Shown here piece after piece: positions 17,732 through 25,285 of a DNA stretch of 64,000 nucleotides. The stretch comes from Alistipes sp. (GTDB taxonomy: Bacteria > Bacteroidota > Bacteroidia > Bacteroidales > Rikenellaceae). Every line of letters begins with the position of its first letter. Within the stretch, counting starts at the first letter, position 1. The position numbers were made by a program, and so were the translations under genes. Location: assembly GCA_017398555.1 (NCBI GenBank), contig JAFQFV010000036.1, forward strand, positions 82,148-146,147, read 5' to 3'. The notes below the pieces were generated by a model, which was not told the origin of the DNA, made no database searches, and saw nothing but the letters and a program-made list of their open reading frames with translations.

Positions 17732-18439
17732 ATGAAGATTAATAAGGAGGGTTATAAGATTATCGCCGTATCGGGTATCTGCCTTGCAGCCGTTTGGTTG
17801 CTGCTCTACTATATGATAGAGGCGAGGGAGAGCAACTGGCTCATTATTCTGATGTCGGTTCTGCTGGTGCTGTTTTGGTTCTTTATCGTCTCATTCTTCC
17901 GTGAGCCACGCCGTATTAAGATTCACGATGCCGACCTTGTCTTCTCGCCTTGTGATGGTCGTGTGGTTGTCACCGAGGTTGTTGAGGATGACGAGTACTT
18001 CAAGGGCAAGCGCCTTCAGGTGTCGATATTTATGTCGGTGACCAATGTGCATATCAATTGGTTCCCTGTGGGTGGCGTTGTTAAGTACTTCAAGTACCAT
18101 CCGGGTCGTTTTCTGCTCGCTTGGCACCCGAAATCTTCGACAGATAACGAGCGTACAACTACCGTTGTTCAGACCGTTAAGGGCGTTGAGGTGCTCTTCC
18201 GCCAGATTGCAGGCTTTGTTGCCCGCCGTATCGTGAGCTATGTTAAGGTTGGCGAACAGGTACACCAGAACGATAAGTGCGGCTTTATCAAGTTCGGCTC
18301 AAGAATTGATATTCTGCTGCCAGAGAATGCGGAGCTGCTCGTAGGGATTGGCGACCGCGTAGTTGGAACCCTTACGCCTATTGCCCGTATTGGTGACTTC
18401 GGCGTTGAGGATCAGGATGATAACCAGATAGATGAGTAG
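17732..18439 (+). CDS. psd: Phosphatidylserine decarboxylase, short form
   Basis: Converts phosphatidylserine to phosphatidylethanolamine. At 235 residues it is the short, self-processing type. Two N-terminal hydrophobic segments (about 9-27 and 35-54) precede the domain. The cleavage motif is in GFIKFGSRIDILLP (about 186-199): autocleavage between Gly and Ser would produce the pyruvoyl group. SPCDGRVVV and NVHINWFPVGG are other family segments. The end overlaps the start of the next gene by 8 bp, which suggests translational coupling. Confidence 0.93.
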   Translation: MKINKEGYKIIAVSGICLAAVWLLLYYMIEARESNWLIILMSVLLVLFWFFIVSFFREPRRIKIHDADLVFSPCDGRVVVTEVVEDDEYFKGKRLQVSIFMSVTNVHINWFPVGGVVKYFKYHPGRFLLAWHPKSSTDNERTTTVVQTVKGVEVLFRQIAGFVARRIVSYVKVGEQVHQNDKCGFIKFGSRIDILLPENAELLVGIGDRVVGTLTPIARIGDFGVEDQDDNQIDE

Positions 18440-19535
18440 TAATACAAATATCGGTCGTTGGCTTGCCGGCCTTGCGGCTATGGCTGTTGCGGGTGTGCTG
18501 TTGTGGTACTTCCGCTCAACTGTTGTCTATATCCTTATCTCGGCGGTGCTTGCCATTATCGGTGGTCCGCTTGTCCGCCTGCTCTCACGCGTTAAGATAG
18601 GTAAGTTTTCACTTCCACGCTGGGCGTCGGCACTTGTTACCCTTGTGGTTATGTGGGTGGTGCTGGTCAGCTTCTGCCTGCTTGTAGTGCCGCTTGTTGT
18701 GGGTAAGGTCACATCGCTTACCGAGCTCGATTTGAGCGCTGTGCTCTCCAATATCCAGCAACCGCTGGAGCACGTGCAGCACTATATCTCTTCACTCTCG
18801 TTTATCGATAGCCAGCCCGTGTCGCTGACCGAGATACTTGTCGGCTGGATGCGTAAGGTGCTCAATTACGACACTATCAATGCCGCCTTCTCCTCTGTTG
18901 TCGATATTACGATGACTATGGCGGTGGCCTTCTTCTCCGTCTCGTTTATCACCTTCTTCTTCCTTAAGGAGGATGGGCTCTTCTTCCGTATGGTTACAGC
19001 CCTCTTCCCTGAGCGATATAAGGATAATGTGAGCCGTGCTCTTGATAAGATTGTCGAGCTGCTTTCGCGCTACTTTACGGGCCTTGTGGTGGAGAGTTTG
19101 ATACTTATGACGGTTATCTCTGTGGTGCTGATACTCTTCGGCCTGAGGAGTGAGGATGCCTGCTTTATCGGTGTTATGATGGGCGTGATGAATGTCATCC
19201 CGTATGCCGGTCCGCTTATGGGTGGTGTGGCTGCGCTCTTTGTGGGTATTGTAACGCCTATCGAGGGTATGACTATCGGCTATACACTCGCCGTTATTGC
19301 CGGTACGCTGCTTACGGTTAAGGGTCTTGATGACTTCGTGCTGCAGCCAACGCTCTACTCGGAGAGGGTCAATGCCCATCCGCTGGAGGTCTTTATCGTC
19401 ATTCTGCTTGCCGGCTCTGCTGGTGGAATACTTGGTATGCTGCTTGCAATACCGTCATATACCGTGCTGCGAGTATTTGCCAAGGAGTTCTTCTCGCAGT
19501 ACACACTTGTTAAAAATCTTACAAAGGATATCTAA
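18432..19535 (+). CDS. AI-2E-family (PerM/TqsA-like) permease
   Basis: A 367-residue polytopic membrane protein with about 7-8 segments, of the AI-2 exporter superfamily. FFLKEDGLFFRMV, YFTGLVVESLILMTVISVVL, NVIPYAGPLMGG and the C-terminal LQPTLYSERVNAHPLEVFIV are characteristic. Family members have been assigned to autoinducer-2 export (TqsA) or to Na+/H+ antiport, so the function is not certain from sequence. The location is suggestive: luxS and a nucleosidase are two and three genes downstream in the same run. Overlaps psd by 8 bp and the next gene by 1 bp. Confidence 0.83.
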   Translation: MSSNTNIGRWLAGLAAMAVAGVLLWYFRSTVVYILISAVLAIIGGPLVRLLSRVKIGKFSLPRWASALVTLVVMWVVLVSFCLLVVPLVVGKVTSLTELDLSAVLSNIQQPLEHVQHYISSLSFIDSQPVSLTEILVGWMRKVLNYDTINAAFSSVVDITMTMAVAFFSVSFITFFFLKEDGLFFRMVTALFPERYKDNVSRALDKIVELLSRYFTGLVVESLILMTVISVVLILFGLRSEDACFIGVMMGVMNVIPYAGPLMGGVAALFVGIVTPIEGMTIGYTLAVIAGTLLTVKGLDDFVLQPTLYSERVNAHPLEVFIVILLAGSAGGILGMLLAIPSYTVLRVFAKEFFSQYTLVKNLTKDI

Positions 19536-19906
19536 TGGAGGGGGTAGTTGTAGAGGCAGAGGTAGTGTCGGGTAATAAGCTGGGTCGTAAGCTCGGCTTC
19601 CCTACGGCAAATATGGATATTTCGAGCCGTACAGATATCACAAATGGCGTCTATCGCTCTCAAATCGAGATAGATGGCAAGATATACCAGGCTATGTCAA
19701 ACGTCGGTATCCGCCCCTCTGTTGAAAGCACAGGCCGTTGGCTTGAGACCCACGTCTTCGACTTCCACGGCGATTTGTATGGCAAGGTGCTCACCGTCTG
19801 CCTTGTTGAGAAGATTCGTGAGGAGCGTAAGTTCTCCTCTGTTGCCGAGCTGCGCGCACAACTTGAGCACGATATGGAGTATTGCCGTGAACAGAATAGA
19901 AATTAA
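19535..19906 (+). CDS. Riboflavin kinase, stand-alone domain
   Basis: A 123-residue protein that matches only the C-terminal flavokinase domain of RibF, which makes FMN from riboflavin. GNKLGRKLGFPTANMDI (about 12-28) carries the PTAN nucleotide/Mg site, and SNVGIRPS and LETHVFDFHGDLYGK are further family segments. The N-terminal FAD synthetase domain of bifunctional bacterial RibF is absent, and the preceding gene is unrelated, so this is not a frameshifted RibF. A full RibF may exist elsewhere. Start ATG overlaps the previous stop (TAATG). Confidence 0.8.
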   Translation: MEGVVVEAEVVSGNKLGRKLGFPTANMDISSRTDITNGVYRSQIEIDGKIYQAMSNVGIRPSVESTGRWLETHVFDFHGDLYGKVLTVCLVEKIREERKFSSVAELRAQLEHDMEYCREQNRN

Positions 19907-19918
19907 TTGCACAAGATA

Positions 19919-20389
19919 ATGAAGAAATCAGTTGTTTCATCTTTCGATGTAGATCATCGTACACTTCGCGAGGGCTTGTACCTCCGCTCAACCTATAAGA
20001 TTGACGAGAAACTATCTATCCTCTCGTGGGACCTTCGCTTCTGCGCTCCTATGGATAGAAAACCCCTTGAGGCGGGTGTTGTTCACACTATCGAGCACCT
20101 TATGGCCTACTACCTGCGCCTTGATGAGCAGATTGGTAGCGCCATTGTCAGCTTCTGCCCAATGGGCTGCCAGACAGGTTTCTATCTCTCAACTACAAAT
20201 AGCGTCACTGCTGCCGATATCGCCGCAGCTCTTACACGCGTCTATGAGAAGGTCTTTCCTATCGCCTCTACAGAGGATATTGTGGGCCTGAATGAGATTC
20301 AGTGCGGTAACCCTTACCTCTACTCGGTTGAGGGCACTAACGAGGCTATGTCTAATTATATTAAGGTGCTGAGCCAATGCGAGTTTTAG
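19919..20389 (+). CDS. luxS: S-ribosylhomocysteine lyase LuxS
   Basis: Cleaves S-ribosylhomocysteine to homocysteine and the AI-2 precursor DPD. 156 residues from the ATG at 19919; an ATG four codons upstream is possible. The metal ligands are H56 and H60 in HTIEH (56-60) and C129 in EIQCGN; catalytic C84 lies in MGCQTGFY. The 3' end overlaps the nucleosidase gene by 13 bp, so the two consecutive steps (SAH to SRH, then SRH to homocysteine plus DPD) are translationally coupled. Confidence 0.96.
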   Translation: MKKSVVSSFDVDHRTLREGLYLRSTYKIDEKLSILSWDLRFCAPMDRKPLEAGVVHTIEHLMAYYLRLDEQIGSAIVSFCPMGCQTGFYLSTTNSVTAADIAAALTRVYEKVFPIASTEDIVGLNEIQCGNPYLYSVEGTNEAMSNYIKVLSQCEF

Positions 20390-20973
20390 TTGTTGCCCCT
20401 ACAGGCAGGGAGTATAAATATATGCGAGCTACACTCGATGCTGCACAGAGTACAAAGCACGACTATACCCTTATCTGTTCGGGAATTGGTAAGGCGGGTG
20501 CTGCTGCAGGTGTCGCTACAGCTGTTGCCAAGGCCGTAGAGCCATTTGATGCCGTTGCCGTTATCGGTTTTGCCGCAGGTAGCCTCGGCTTTAAGCAGGG
20601 CGATGTAGTGGCTCCAAATCGCGCTATCTACCACGATTGCGATGTGCCTGAGGGCTTTATTCCGGAGCTCACCGACCCCTACACCCTTGCAGGTGACGAC
20701 GATATAACAGTTTTTACAGGCGACTCGTTCATCAACGCCACCAGCGCCACCGAGATTATGGAGCGCTTCTCAACCGCCCACGCCATCTTCGATATGGAGA
20801 TTATGGCTATCGCTATCGCCGTTCGTGACTACGCTAATGCTATTCCACTTGTGGCTGTGAAGTATATCTCCGATGTGCCGCAGAGTGGACATAACGAGTG
20901 GTCGTATGACGCCTTTGCTGATTCGCATTCAGACTTCACCCCACTACTACATAAGATAGAGAATTTGTTGTGA
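20377..20973 (+). CDS. 5'-methylthioadenosine/SAH nucleosidase-like protein
   Basis: 198 residues of the PNP/UDP phosphorylase fold. CSGIGKAGAA (about 29-38), VIGFAAGSLGFKQGDVV (about 64-80) and FDMEIMAIA (about 138-146) correspond to MTAN landmarks, the last to the ribose-binding ME motif. Overlap with luxS makes Pfs activity (supplying SRH to LuxS) the best call. Futalosine hydrolase is a related alternative that cannot be excluded by sequence alone. The final codons and TGA stop lie inside the family-A palindrome that begins at 20963. Confidence 0.8.
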   Translation: MRVLVVAPTGREYKYMRATLDAAQSTKHDYTLICSGIGKAGAAAGVATAVAKAVEPFDAVAVIGFAAGSLGFKQGDVVAPNRAIYHDCDVPEGFIPELTDPYTLAGDDDITVFTGDSFINATSATEIMERFSTAHAIFDMEIMAIAIAVRDYANAIPLVAVKYISDVPQSGHNEWSYDAFADSHSDFTPLLHKIENLL

Positions 20974-21087
20974 TAGCGGCGCATTTACTGCCTTGTCTGC
21001 ACCTCACAAGACAGTCACATACGCTTAGTATGCTCCTGCCTTGCTCGCCTTGACAGCGTTGTAACTACACCACTCTGACAACAAATT
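20963..21087. repeat. Intergenic palindrome, family A
   Basis: Ends ATTTGTTGTGATAGCGGC and ACCACTCTGACAACAAAT in inverted orientation, with partly complementary arms between. The left end contains the last codons and the stop codon of the nucleosidase gene. The left half is almost identical to 27902-27966. Confidence 0.8.
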
Positions 21088-21088
21088 A

Positions 21089-21160
21089 GTGCACAGAACA
21101 CGCGGTGTGCAGACTCTTGAACGACAAATGAGTGCACAGATTGAGCGGAGTGCAAAACTC
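21089..21160. repeat. Two GTGCACAGA boxes
   Basis: Copies at 21089-21116 and 21132-21160 of a 28-bp unit: GTGCACAGA, about five variable bases, CGG, then GTGCA and ACTC. Each can fold as a short GTGCAC/GTGCA hairpin. Further copies are at 34382, 53171 and 53302, always beside family-A palindromes. Confidence 0.6.
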
Positions 21161-21169
21161 AGGTTTTGA

Positions 21170-21294
21170 TTGTTTTCGAGAATAACAGCTATCCGCAAGG
21201 ATAGTAAAAATAGAAAGAGCGGTAGTGTAAGCTCGCTTACAAACTACTGCTCTTGCTGTTTTCTATTGTCGCAGACAACGTTATTCTCGCAACA
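21170..21294. repeat. Intergenic palindrome, family D copy 1
   Basis: TTGTTTTCGAGAATAAC at the left and GTTATTCTCGCAACA at the right, with inner arms AAAATAGAAAGAGC...AGT and ACT...GCTCTTGCTGTTTTCTAT. The ends match the copy at 34557 but the arms differ. The remaining stretch 21295-21377 holds only a short CCTTTTTTCAAAAAGG hairpin near 21340; no gene is visible. Confidence 0.7.
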
Positions 21295-21377
21295 GATACT
21301 ACCAAAACGAAGTTTTGGCGAAAGTTTTTCGGGCGCCTTTTTTCAAAAAGGTGCGGTACTGTGGCAGTACTGCGTAG

Positions 21378-21887
21378 CTACCACGCTGTGCGTTTATCCC
21401 TATCCCAATTTCCGATCTCCATATCGCGGATATCAGCCCCGTCGATGGTAAATCGTATAGCTGTGCGGACGTTATGAAATCCGTAACAGCCTGCTGCTCC
21501 GGGGTTTATGTAGAGCAAATCATAGACCTTATCGTAGATAACTTTGAGGATATGGGAGTGTCCTGCGATAAAGATTTTGGGCTTACACTCCTGAATTTTC
21601 TGCAGTGCTTTGGGGTGGTAGTGTCGTGGGTAACCGCCGATATGGGTCATCAGCACGGTGACCTCTTCGCACTTGAAGTATGCAAACTCGGAGTAGTGGT
21701 ATCTTACAGAGCTGTTGTCTATATTCCCGAATACGGCCTTCAGGGGCTTAAAGGCTGCAATCTGCTCGGCGCACTCTATAGAGCCGATGTCGCCTGCGTG
21801 CCAAATCTCATCTACATCAGCAAGAAATAGCTTTAGTGCATCGTCGAATGTGCCGTGAGTGTCGGATATGATACCGATACGTTTCAT
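21378..21887 (-). CDS. YfcE/MJ0936-type metallophosphoesterase
   Basis: 169-residue calcineurin-like phosphoesterase. The metal-binding motifs run in order: ISDTHG (7-12), HAGDIG (about 34-39), GNID (about 54-57), THIGGYP (about 81-87) and AGHSH (about 108-112). The family hydrolyses phosphodiesters in vitro, with unsettled physiological substrates. Last gene of the minus run rarA > esterase > this gene, with only 3 bp between it and the esterase stop. Confidence 0.87.
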   Translation of the reverse strand: MKRIGIISDTHGTFDDALKLFLADVDEIWHAGDIGSIECAEQIAAFKPLKAVFGNIDNSSVRYHYSEFAYFKCEEVTVLMTHIGGYPRHYHPKALQKIQECKPKIFIAGHSHILKVIYDKVYDLLYINPGAAGCYGFHNVRTAIRFTIDGADIRDMEIGNWDRDKRTAW

Positions 21888-21890
21888 CTT

Positions 21891-22811
21891 CTACTTATAG
21901 TTTGAGCCGAGGTACTCCTTGACGCTGAAACGGGTCTTGGTCTTCGGGTGCTTTGCATCGACAACCTGCTGCACAATCTGTAGTTTCTCACCCTTAACCA
22001 CTACGCGGTCGATGAAGGCCTTAATCTCCTCAAGATTGACATACATCGGGTCGCCCGCCATAGAGTGGTCGCGGTAGTGAGCCGAGTAGAACCAATATGG
22101 GGTATCCATCTTCTCAAACTGCTTGCAGAGGAACTTGGAGCCGAAGAAACCTACACCCATAGCCGAAGCCTTGTTGTAAGGCACGTTGCTGTCGGCATTG
22201 CCGTGGAAGAGGAGCACCGGACACGGCTCTCTATCCCATTTCGGCTTACCCGATACAGAGAATATAGCACCTGCGAAGCTCACCACACCTGCATAGTTAA
22301 ACTCTCCCAACGCCTCGGCACGCTTGTCGCCATTGCAAATCATATACTCTGCCTGCAGCGCTGTGATTGCACCCGCACTTGAGCCACAAACCACAATCTT
22401 CGAGGTGTCGATATTCCACTTTGCAGCGTTGTCAAGCACCACCTTTGTTGCTGCGAGCATATCCTCGGCAGCATACTCCACAGCGTTCTTCATAGTGATT
22501 ATGGCACCCTTCAGACCCGATGTGTTGATACCCTTAGCTAAATGCTTGCGGTAGTCGATGCTCACCACGTCATAACCCGCCTCTGTCAGAGCCTTGAAGT
22601 ATGGCAGATAGCCTGCATCGGCCTTCGTTCCGCGGGCAAAAGCGCCACCAAAGGCGAAGATAACGCACGGACGGCTACCCTCCACACCTACAGCAGGGTA
22701 GTGGTCGAAGTAGAGCTTTTCGCCCTCTCTGTCGGCGTAGAAAACGGTTGTCTGTGCGGCTGCTGACAGCGCTACAGCTATGGTTGCAATGAGTGTAAAT
22801 AGTCTTTTCAT
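21891..22811 (-). CDS. Exported alpha/beta-hydrolase (carboxylesterase-like)
   Basis: 306 residues beginning with a signal peptide (MKRLFTLIATIAVALSAAAQ), which fixes the start at 22811; the longer reading would run into rarA. The nucleophile elbow is CGSSAG (GxSxG), the acid probably the Asp in HGNADSNVPY, and the His in HYRDHSMAG. PCVIFAFGGAFARG is the HGG-like oxyanion-hole strand of BD-FAE/carboxylesterase enzymes. Many relatives deacetylate or de-esterify polysaccharides, but no carbohydrate locus surrounds it. Gap to rarA is 4 bp. Confidence 0.78.
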   Translation of the reverse strand: MKRLFTLIATIAVALSAAAQTTVFYADREGEKLYFDHYPAVGVEGSRPCVIFAFGGAFARGTKADAGYLPYFKALTEAGYDVVSIDYRKHLAKGINTSGLKGAIITMKNAVEYAAEDMLAATKVVLDNAAKWNIDTSKIVVCGSSAGAITALQAEYMICNGDKRAEALGEFNYAGVVSFAGAIFSVSGKPKWDREPCPVLLFHGNADSNVPYNKASAMGVGFFGSKFLCKQFEKMDTPYWFYSAHYRDHSMAGDPMYVNLEEIKAFIDRVVVKGEKLQIVQQVVDAKHPKTKTRFSVKEYLGSNYK

Positions 22812-22815
22812 ACCT

Positions 22816-24090
22816 TTATTTATATTTGTCGCCCCATAGACTCTCCATCCTTGAGGCAATCTTCTGTTCTGTTGTATTTGAACTGTTGGGGTGGTAGAAC
22901 TGCTTACCGGCAAGCGAGTCAGGCATAAACTCCTGCTCGACAAAACCACCCTCGTAGTCGTGGGCATACTTGTAATCCTTGCCATACCCCTCATCCTTCA
23001 TCAACCCCGTTACGGCATTTCGCAGATGGAGTGGCACAGGACGGGCTGTAGTGTCGTGATTAACAAATGCAAGCGCCTCATTTATAGCCATATAGGCGGA
23101 GTTACTCTTTGGCGACGTGGCAAGGTATATCGTTGTCTCGGCAAGGGTTATACGCGCTTCGGGCATACCTATCTTGTGTACCGTGTCGAAGCAGGCATTT
23201 GCCAGCAGCAACGCATTCGGATTGGCAAGGCCAATATCCTCCGAGGCGAGAATAACGAGCCTGCGGGCAATAAACCTCGGCTCCTCGCCACCTGCCAGCA
23301 TACGGGCAAGGTAGTATATCGCTGCATTGGGGTCAGAGCCACGCACGGACTTGATAAATGCAGAGATGACGTCGTAGTGCTGCTCGCCGTTCTTGTCATA
23401 GAGGGCGATATTCTGCTGCAGAGCGTCGGTAACGGTCTGATTGTTAAGCACAATCTTTCCATCTGTAGCGCCGATGATTATGTCGAGAATATTGAGCAAC
23501 TTTCGTGCATCTCCACCCGCAAAACGGAAGAGTGCCTCGGTCTGCTCGACGACAATCTCGCGCTTTTTCAGCTCGCTGTCTGTTGTCAGCGCACGGTTGA
23601 GCAGCTGCATCAGTTGATTGTCATCCATCGACTTGAGGATGTAAACCTGACAACGACTCAGCAGAGGGGTTATAACCTCAAAAGATGGATTTTCGGTTGT
23701 AGCACCGATAAGCACCACCTCTCCCTTCTCCACAGCACCGAGGAGCGAATCCTGCTGGCTCTTGTTGAAACGGTGAATCTCATCGATAAAGAGCAACGGA
23801 GTGGCCGAACTGAAGAACTGCTGACGCTTTGCCGTCTCGATAACCTCACGCACCTCTTTTACCCCCGATGTAACTGCCGAAAGTGTGTAGAATGGTCGCT
23901 CAAGCTCTGTTGCCACAATCTTGGCAAGGGTGGTCTTACCCACACCCGGAGGACCCCAGAGTATGAAAGAGGGCACATTCTTGCTCTCTATGAAGCGACG
24001 GAACACACCACTTTTACCGACCAGATGTTCCTGGCCGATATAATCATCGAGTTTCTGAGGACGCAGCCTCTCTGCAAGTGGTGCTGACAT
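22816..24090 (-). CDS. rarA: Replication-associated recombination protein RarA (MgsA)
   Basis: 424-residue AAA+ clamp-loader-like ATPase acting at stalled forks. Walker [10 protein letters not shown] (about 46-54), Walker [12 protein letters not shown] (about 98-108), sensor [11 protein letters not shown], and the C-terminal tetramerisation region with [12 protein letters not shown]-like [19 protein letters not shown] and FMPDSL. Family length is 420-450. It heads a three-gene run. A TATCTTTG box only 8 nt upstream would give an almost leaderless mRNA. Confidence 0.93.
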   Translation of the reverse strand: MSAPLAERLRPQKLDDYIGQEHLVGKSGVFRRFIESKNVPSFILWGPPGVGKTTLAKIVATELERPFYTLSAVTSGVKEVREVIETAKRQQFFSSATPLLFIDEIHRFNKSQQDSLLGAVEKGEVVLIGATTENPSFEVITPLLSRCQVYILKSMDDNQLMQLLNRALTTDSELKKREIVVEQTEALFRFAGGDARKLLNILDIIIGATDGKIVLNNQTVTDALQQNIALYDKNGEQHYDVISAFIKSVRGSDPNAAIYYLARMLAGGEEPRFIARRLVILASEDIGLANPNALLLANACFDTVHKIGMPEARITLAETTIYLATSPKSNSAYMAINEALAFVNHDTTARPVPLHLRNAVTGLMKDEGYGKDYKYAHDYEGGFVEQEFMPDSLAGKQFYHPNSSNTTEQKIASRMESLWGDKYK

Positions 24091-24097
24091 AGTGTGG

Positions 24098-24105
24098 CAA
24101 AGATA
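24098..24105 (-). promoter_or_regulatory. Candidate rarA promoter -7 box
   Basis: TATCTTTG on the minus strand, 8 nt upstream of the rarA ATG, with no clear -33 match. Confidence 0.4.
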
Positions 24106-24123
24106 GCAATAAAAAGTGAGAAA

Positions 24124-25164
24124 CTACCTTATAATTCTATCAATTTCTCTATAAAACTCCTCTCCTTCGTCGTTAAAGTATGCGTGCATAATGCCATCCG
24201 GGTGGATTATAATCTTTGTAGGATAGTCCTCTACACAGTATATAATATTGAGAGTCTTGTACTCAGTATAGATATTTGTCCAACTTAAACCATATACTTT
24301 GATTGTGTTTCGCCAAAATTTTGGGTTTATCTCAGACTCTATGTAGACAACCTCCATGCGCTTTTTGTACATGTTGTAATATTGCTTCATTTTAGGAATG
24401 CCCAAAGAGCAGATTCCGTCGCCTGCATTGCAGAAGTAGAGTACTACCCACTTGCCTCGCAATGATGATAGTGTAAAATCCTCTCCTGTAGAGGTTTTTA
24501 CTGTAAAGTCGGGAGCTATCTCTCCTAATCGTGCAGATGCCATTGTCGGCATTGCAGCACGTGTAGCTATGTGCCCCTTTATATCTCCCAAATAGTTGGC
24601 AAAACAACTCTCGTTCAGCGTGTCGCACAATTGTTTTGCTAACTGGTAGTCTTCAATATTAAGAAGAACAAATGCTGCGGCAGCAGAGTCGGGGTATGAC
24701 GATACAAACTCTTTGGTAATCGCATAGAAATCCTCCTCGCAGCCACATCTTTGGCGTATAATATTGTTGTAGATAGATAGATCGGCGTTGATTTTTGAAC
24801 CTTTGACTTTGGTGGTAATGTGGTCTTTGTGATTGTATGCCGTAACGGCAATCTTGTCCCCCTCTTTGAGAAAGAGCTCTATGCATCCACGGGAGTTGAT
24901 ATAACCATTTGCCTCTAAATAGTCCAAATGAGATATATGGACTACTCGAGGTTGGGATAGATTTAGGTTTAGATAGAGTTTGCCGTCGTGGAGGTCATAT
25001 GTGCGAGCTAACTTAGATTTTCTGCCAGCAAAATATTCGCTGTAATCCTGTATTGTAACCTCTACCTCATTACCTTCAAAACCCTTAAAATCAACAATAA
25101 GAGTCTGCTCTTGCATACAACTGACAGCAAGAGATGCGAGCAGTATGATGATAAACTGTTTCAT
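24124..25164 (-). CDS. Thioredoxin-fold (TlpA/AhpC-TSA type) lipoprotein
   Basis: 346 residues. The lipobox is LAVSC with Cys16, so it should be a lipoprotein. Start at 25164 is set by the signal peptide and by the -7 box at 25183-25190. The N-terminal half resembles the DUF4369-like domain common in Bacteroidetes thiol:disulfide proteins; the C-terminal half is a TlpA-like domain (IAPDFTVKTSTGEDFTLSSL). The redox site reads FCNAGDGIC: two Cys separated by six residues instead of CxxC, so disulfide exchange is doubtful. It stands alone, divergent from GH97. Confidence 0.72.
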   Translation of the reverse strand: MKQFIIILLASLAVSCMQEQTLIVDFKGFEGNEVEVTIQDYSEYFAGRKSKLARTYDLHDGKLYLNLNLSQPRVVHISHLDYLEANGYINSRGCIELFLKEGDKIAVTAYNHKDHITTKVKGSKINADLSIYNNIIRQRCGCEEDFYAITKEFVSSYPDSAAAAFVLLNIEDYQLAKQLCDTLNESCFANYLGDIKGHIATRAAMPTMASARLGEIAPDFTVKTSTGEDFTLSSLRGKWVVLYFCNAGDGICSLGIPKMKQYYNMYKKRMEVVYIESEINPKFWRNTIKVYGLSWTNIYTEYKTLNIIYCVEDYPTKIIIHPDGIMHAYFNDEGEEFYREIDRIIR

Positions 25165-25182
25165 AACAGAGTTGTCTTTATG

Positions 25183-25190
25183 CAAATATA
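25183..25190 (-). promoter_or_regulatory. Promoter -7 box of the thioredoxin-fold lipoprotein gene
   Basis: TATATTTG on the minus strand, 19 nt upstream of the ATG at 25164. Confidence 0.5.
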
Positions 25191-25285
25191 ACAAATAAAT
25201 TGGAAAATTTACTTTTGTTGAGTAACTTTACAAATGATTTAGGAATAAACGTCACAAGATTGTATATATAGTAAACCTAAATGAT

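Noticed and set aside
20963-21087. Reading the family-A elements as a CRISPR array
   Set aside because: The copies are scattered between genes, are palindromic over the full length and have no regularly spaced unique spacers or cas genes.
21295-21377. A further gene between the family-D palindrome and the phosphoesterase
   Set aside because: The short open frames there have no start context or similarity and overlap a CCTTTTTTCAAAAAGG hairpin.
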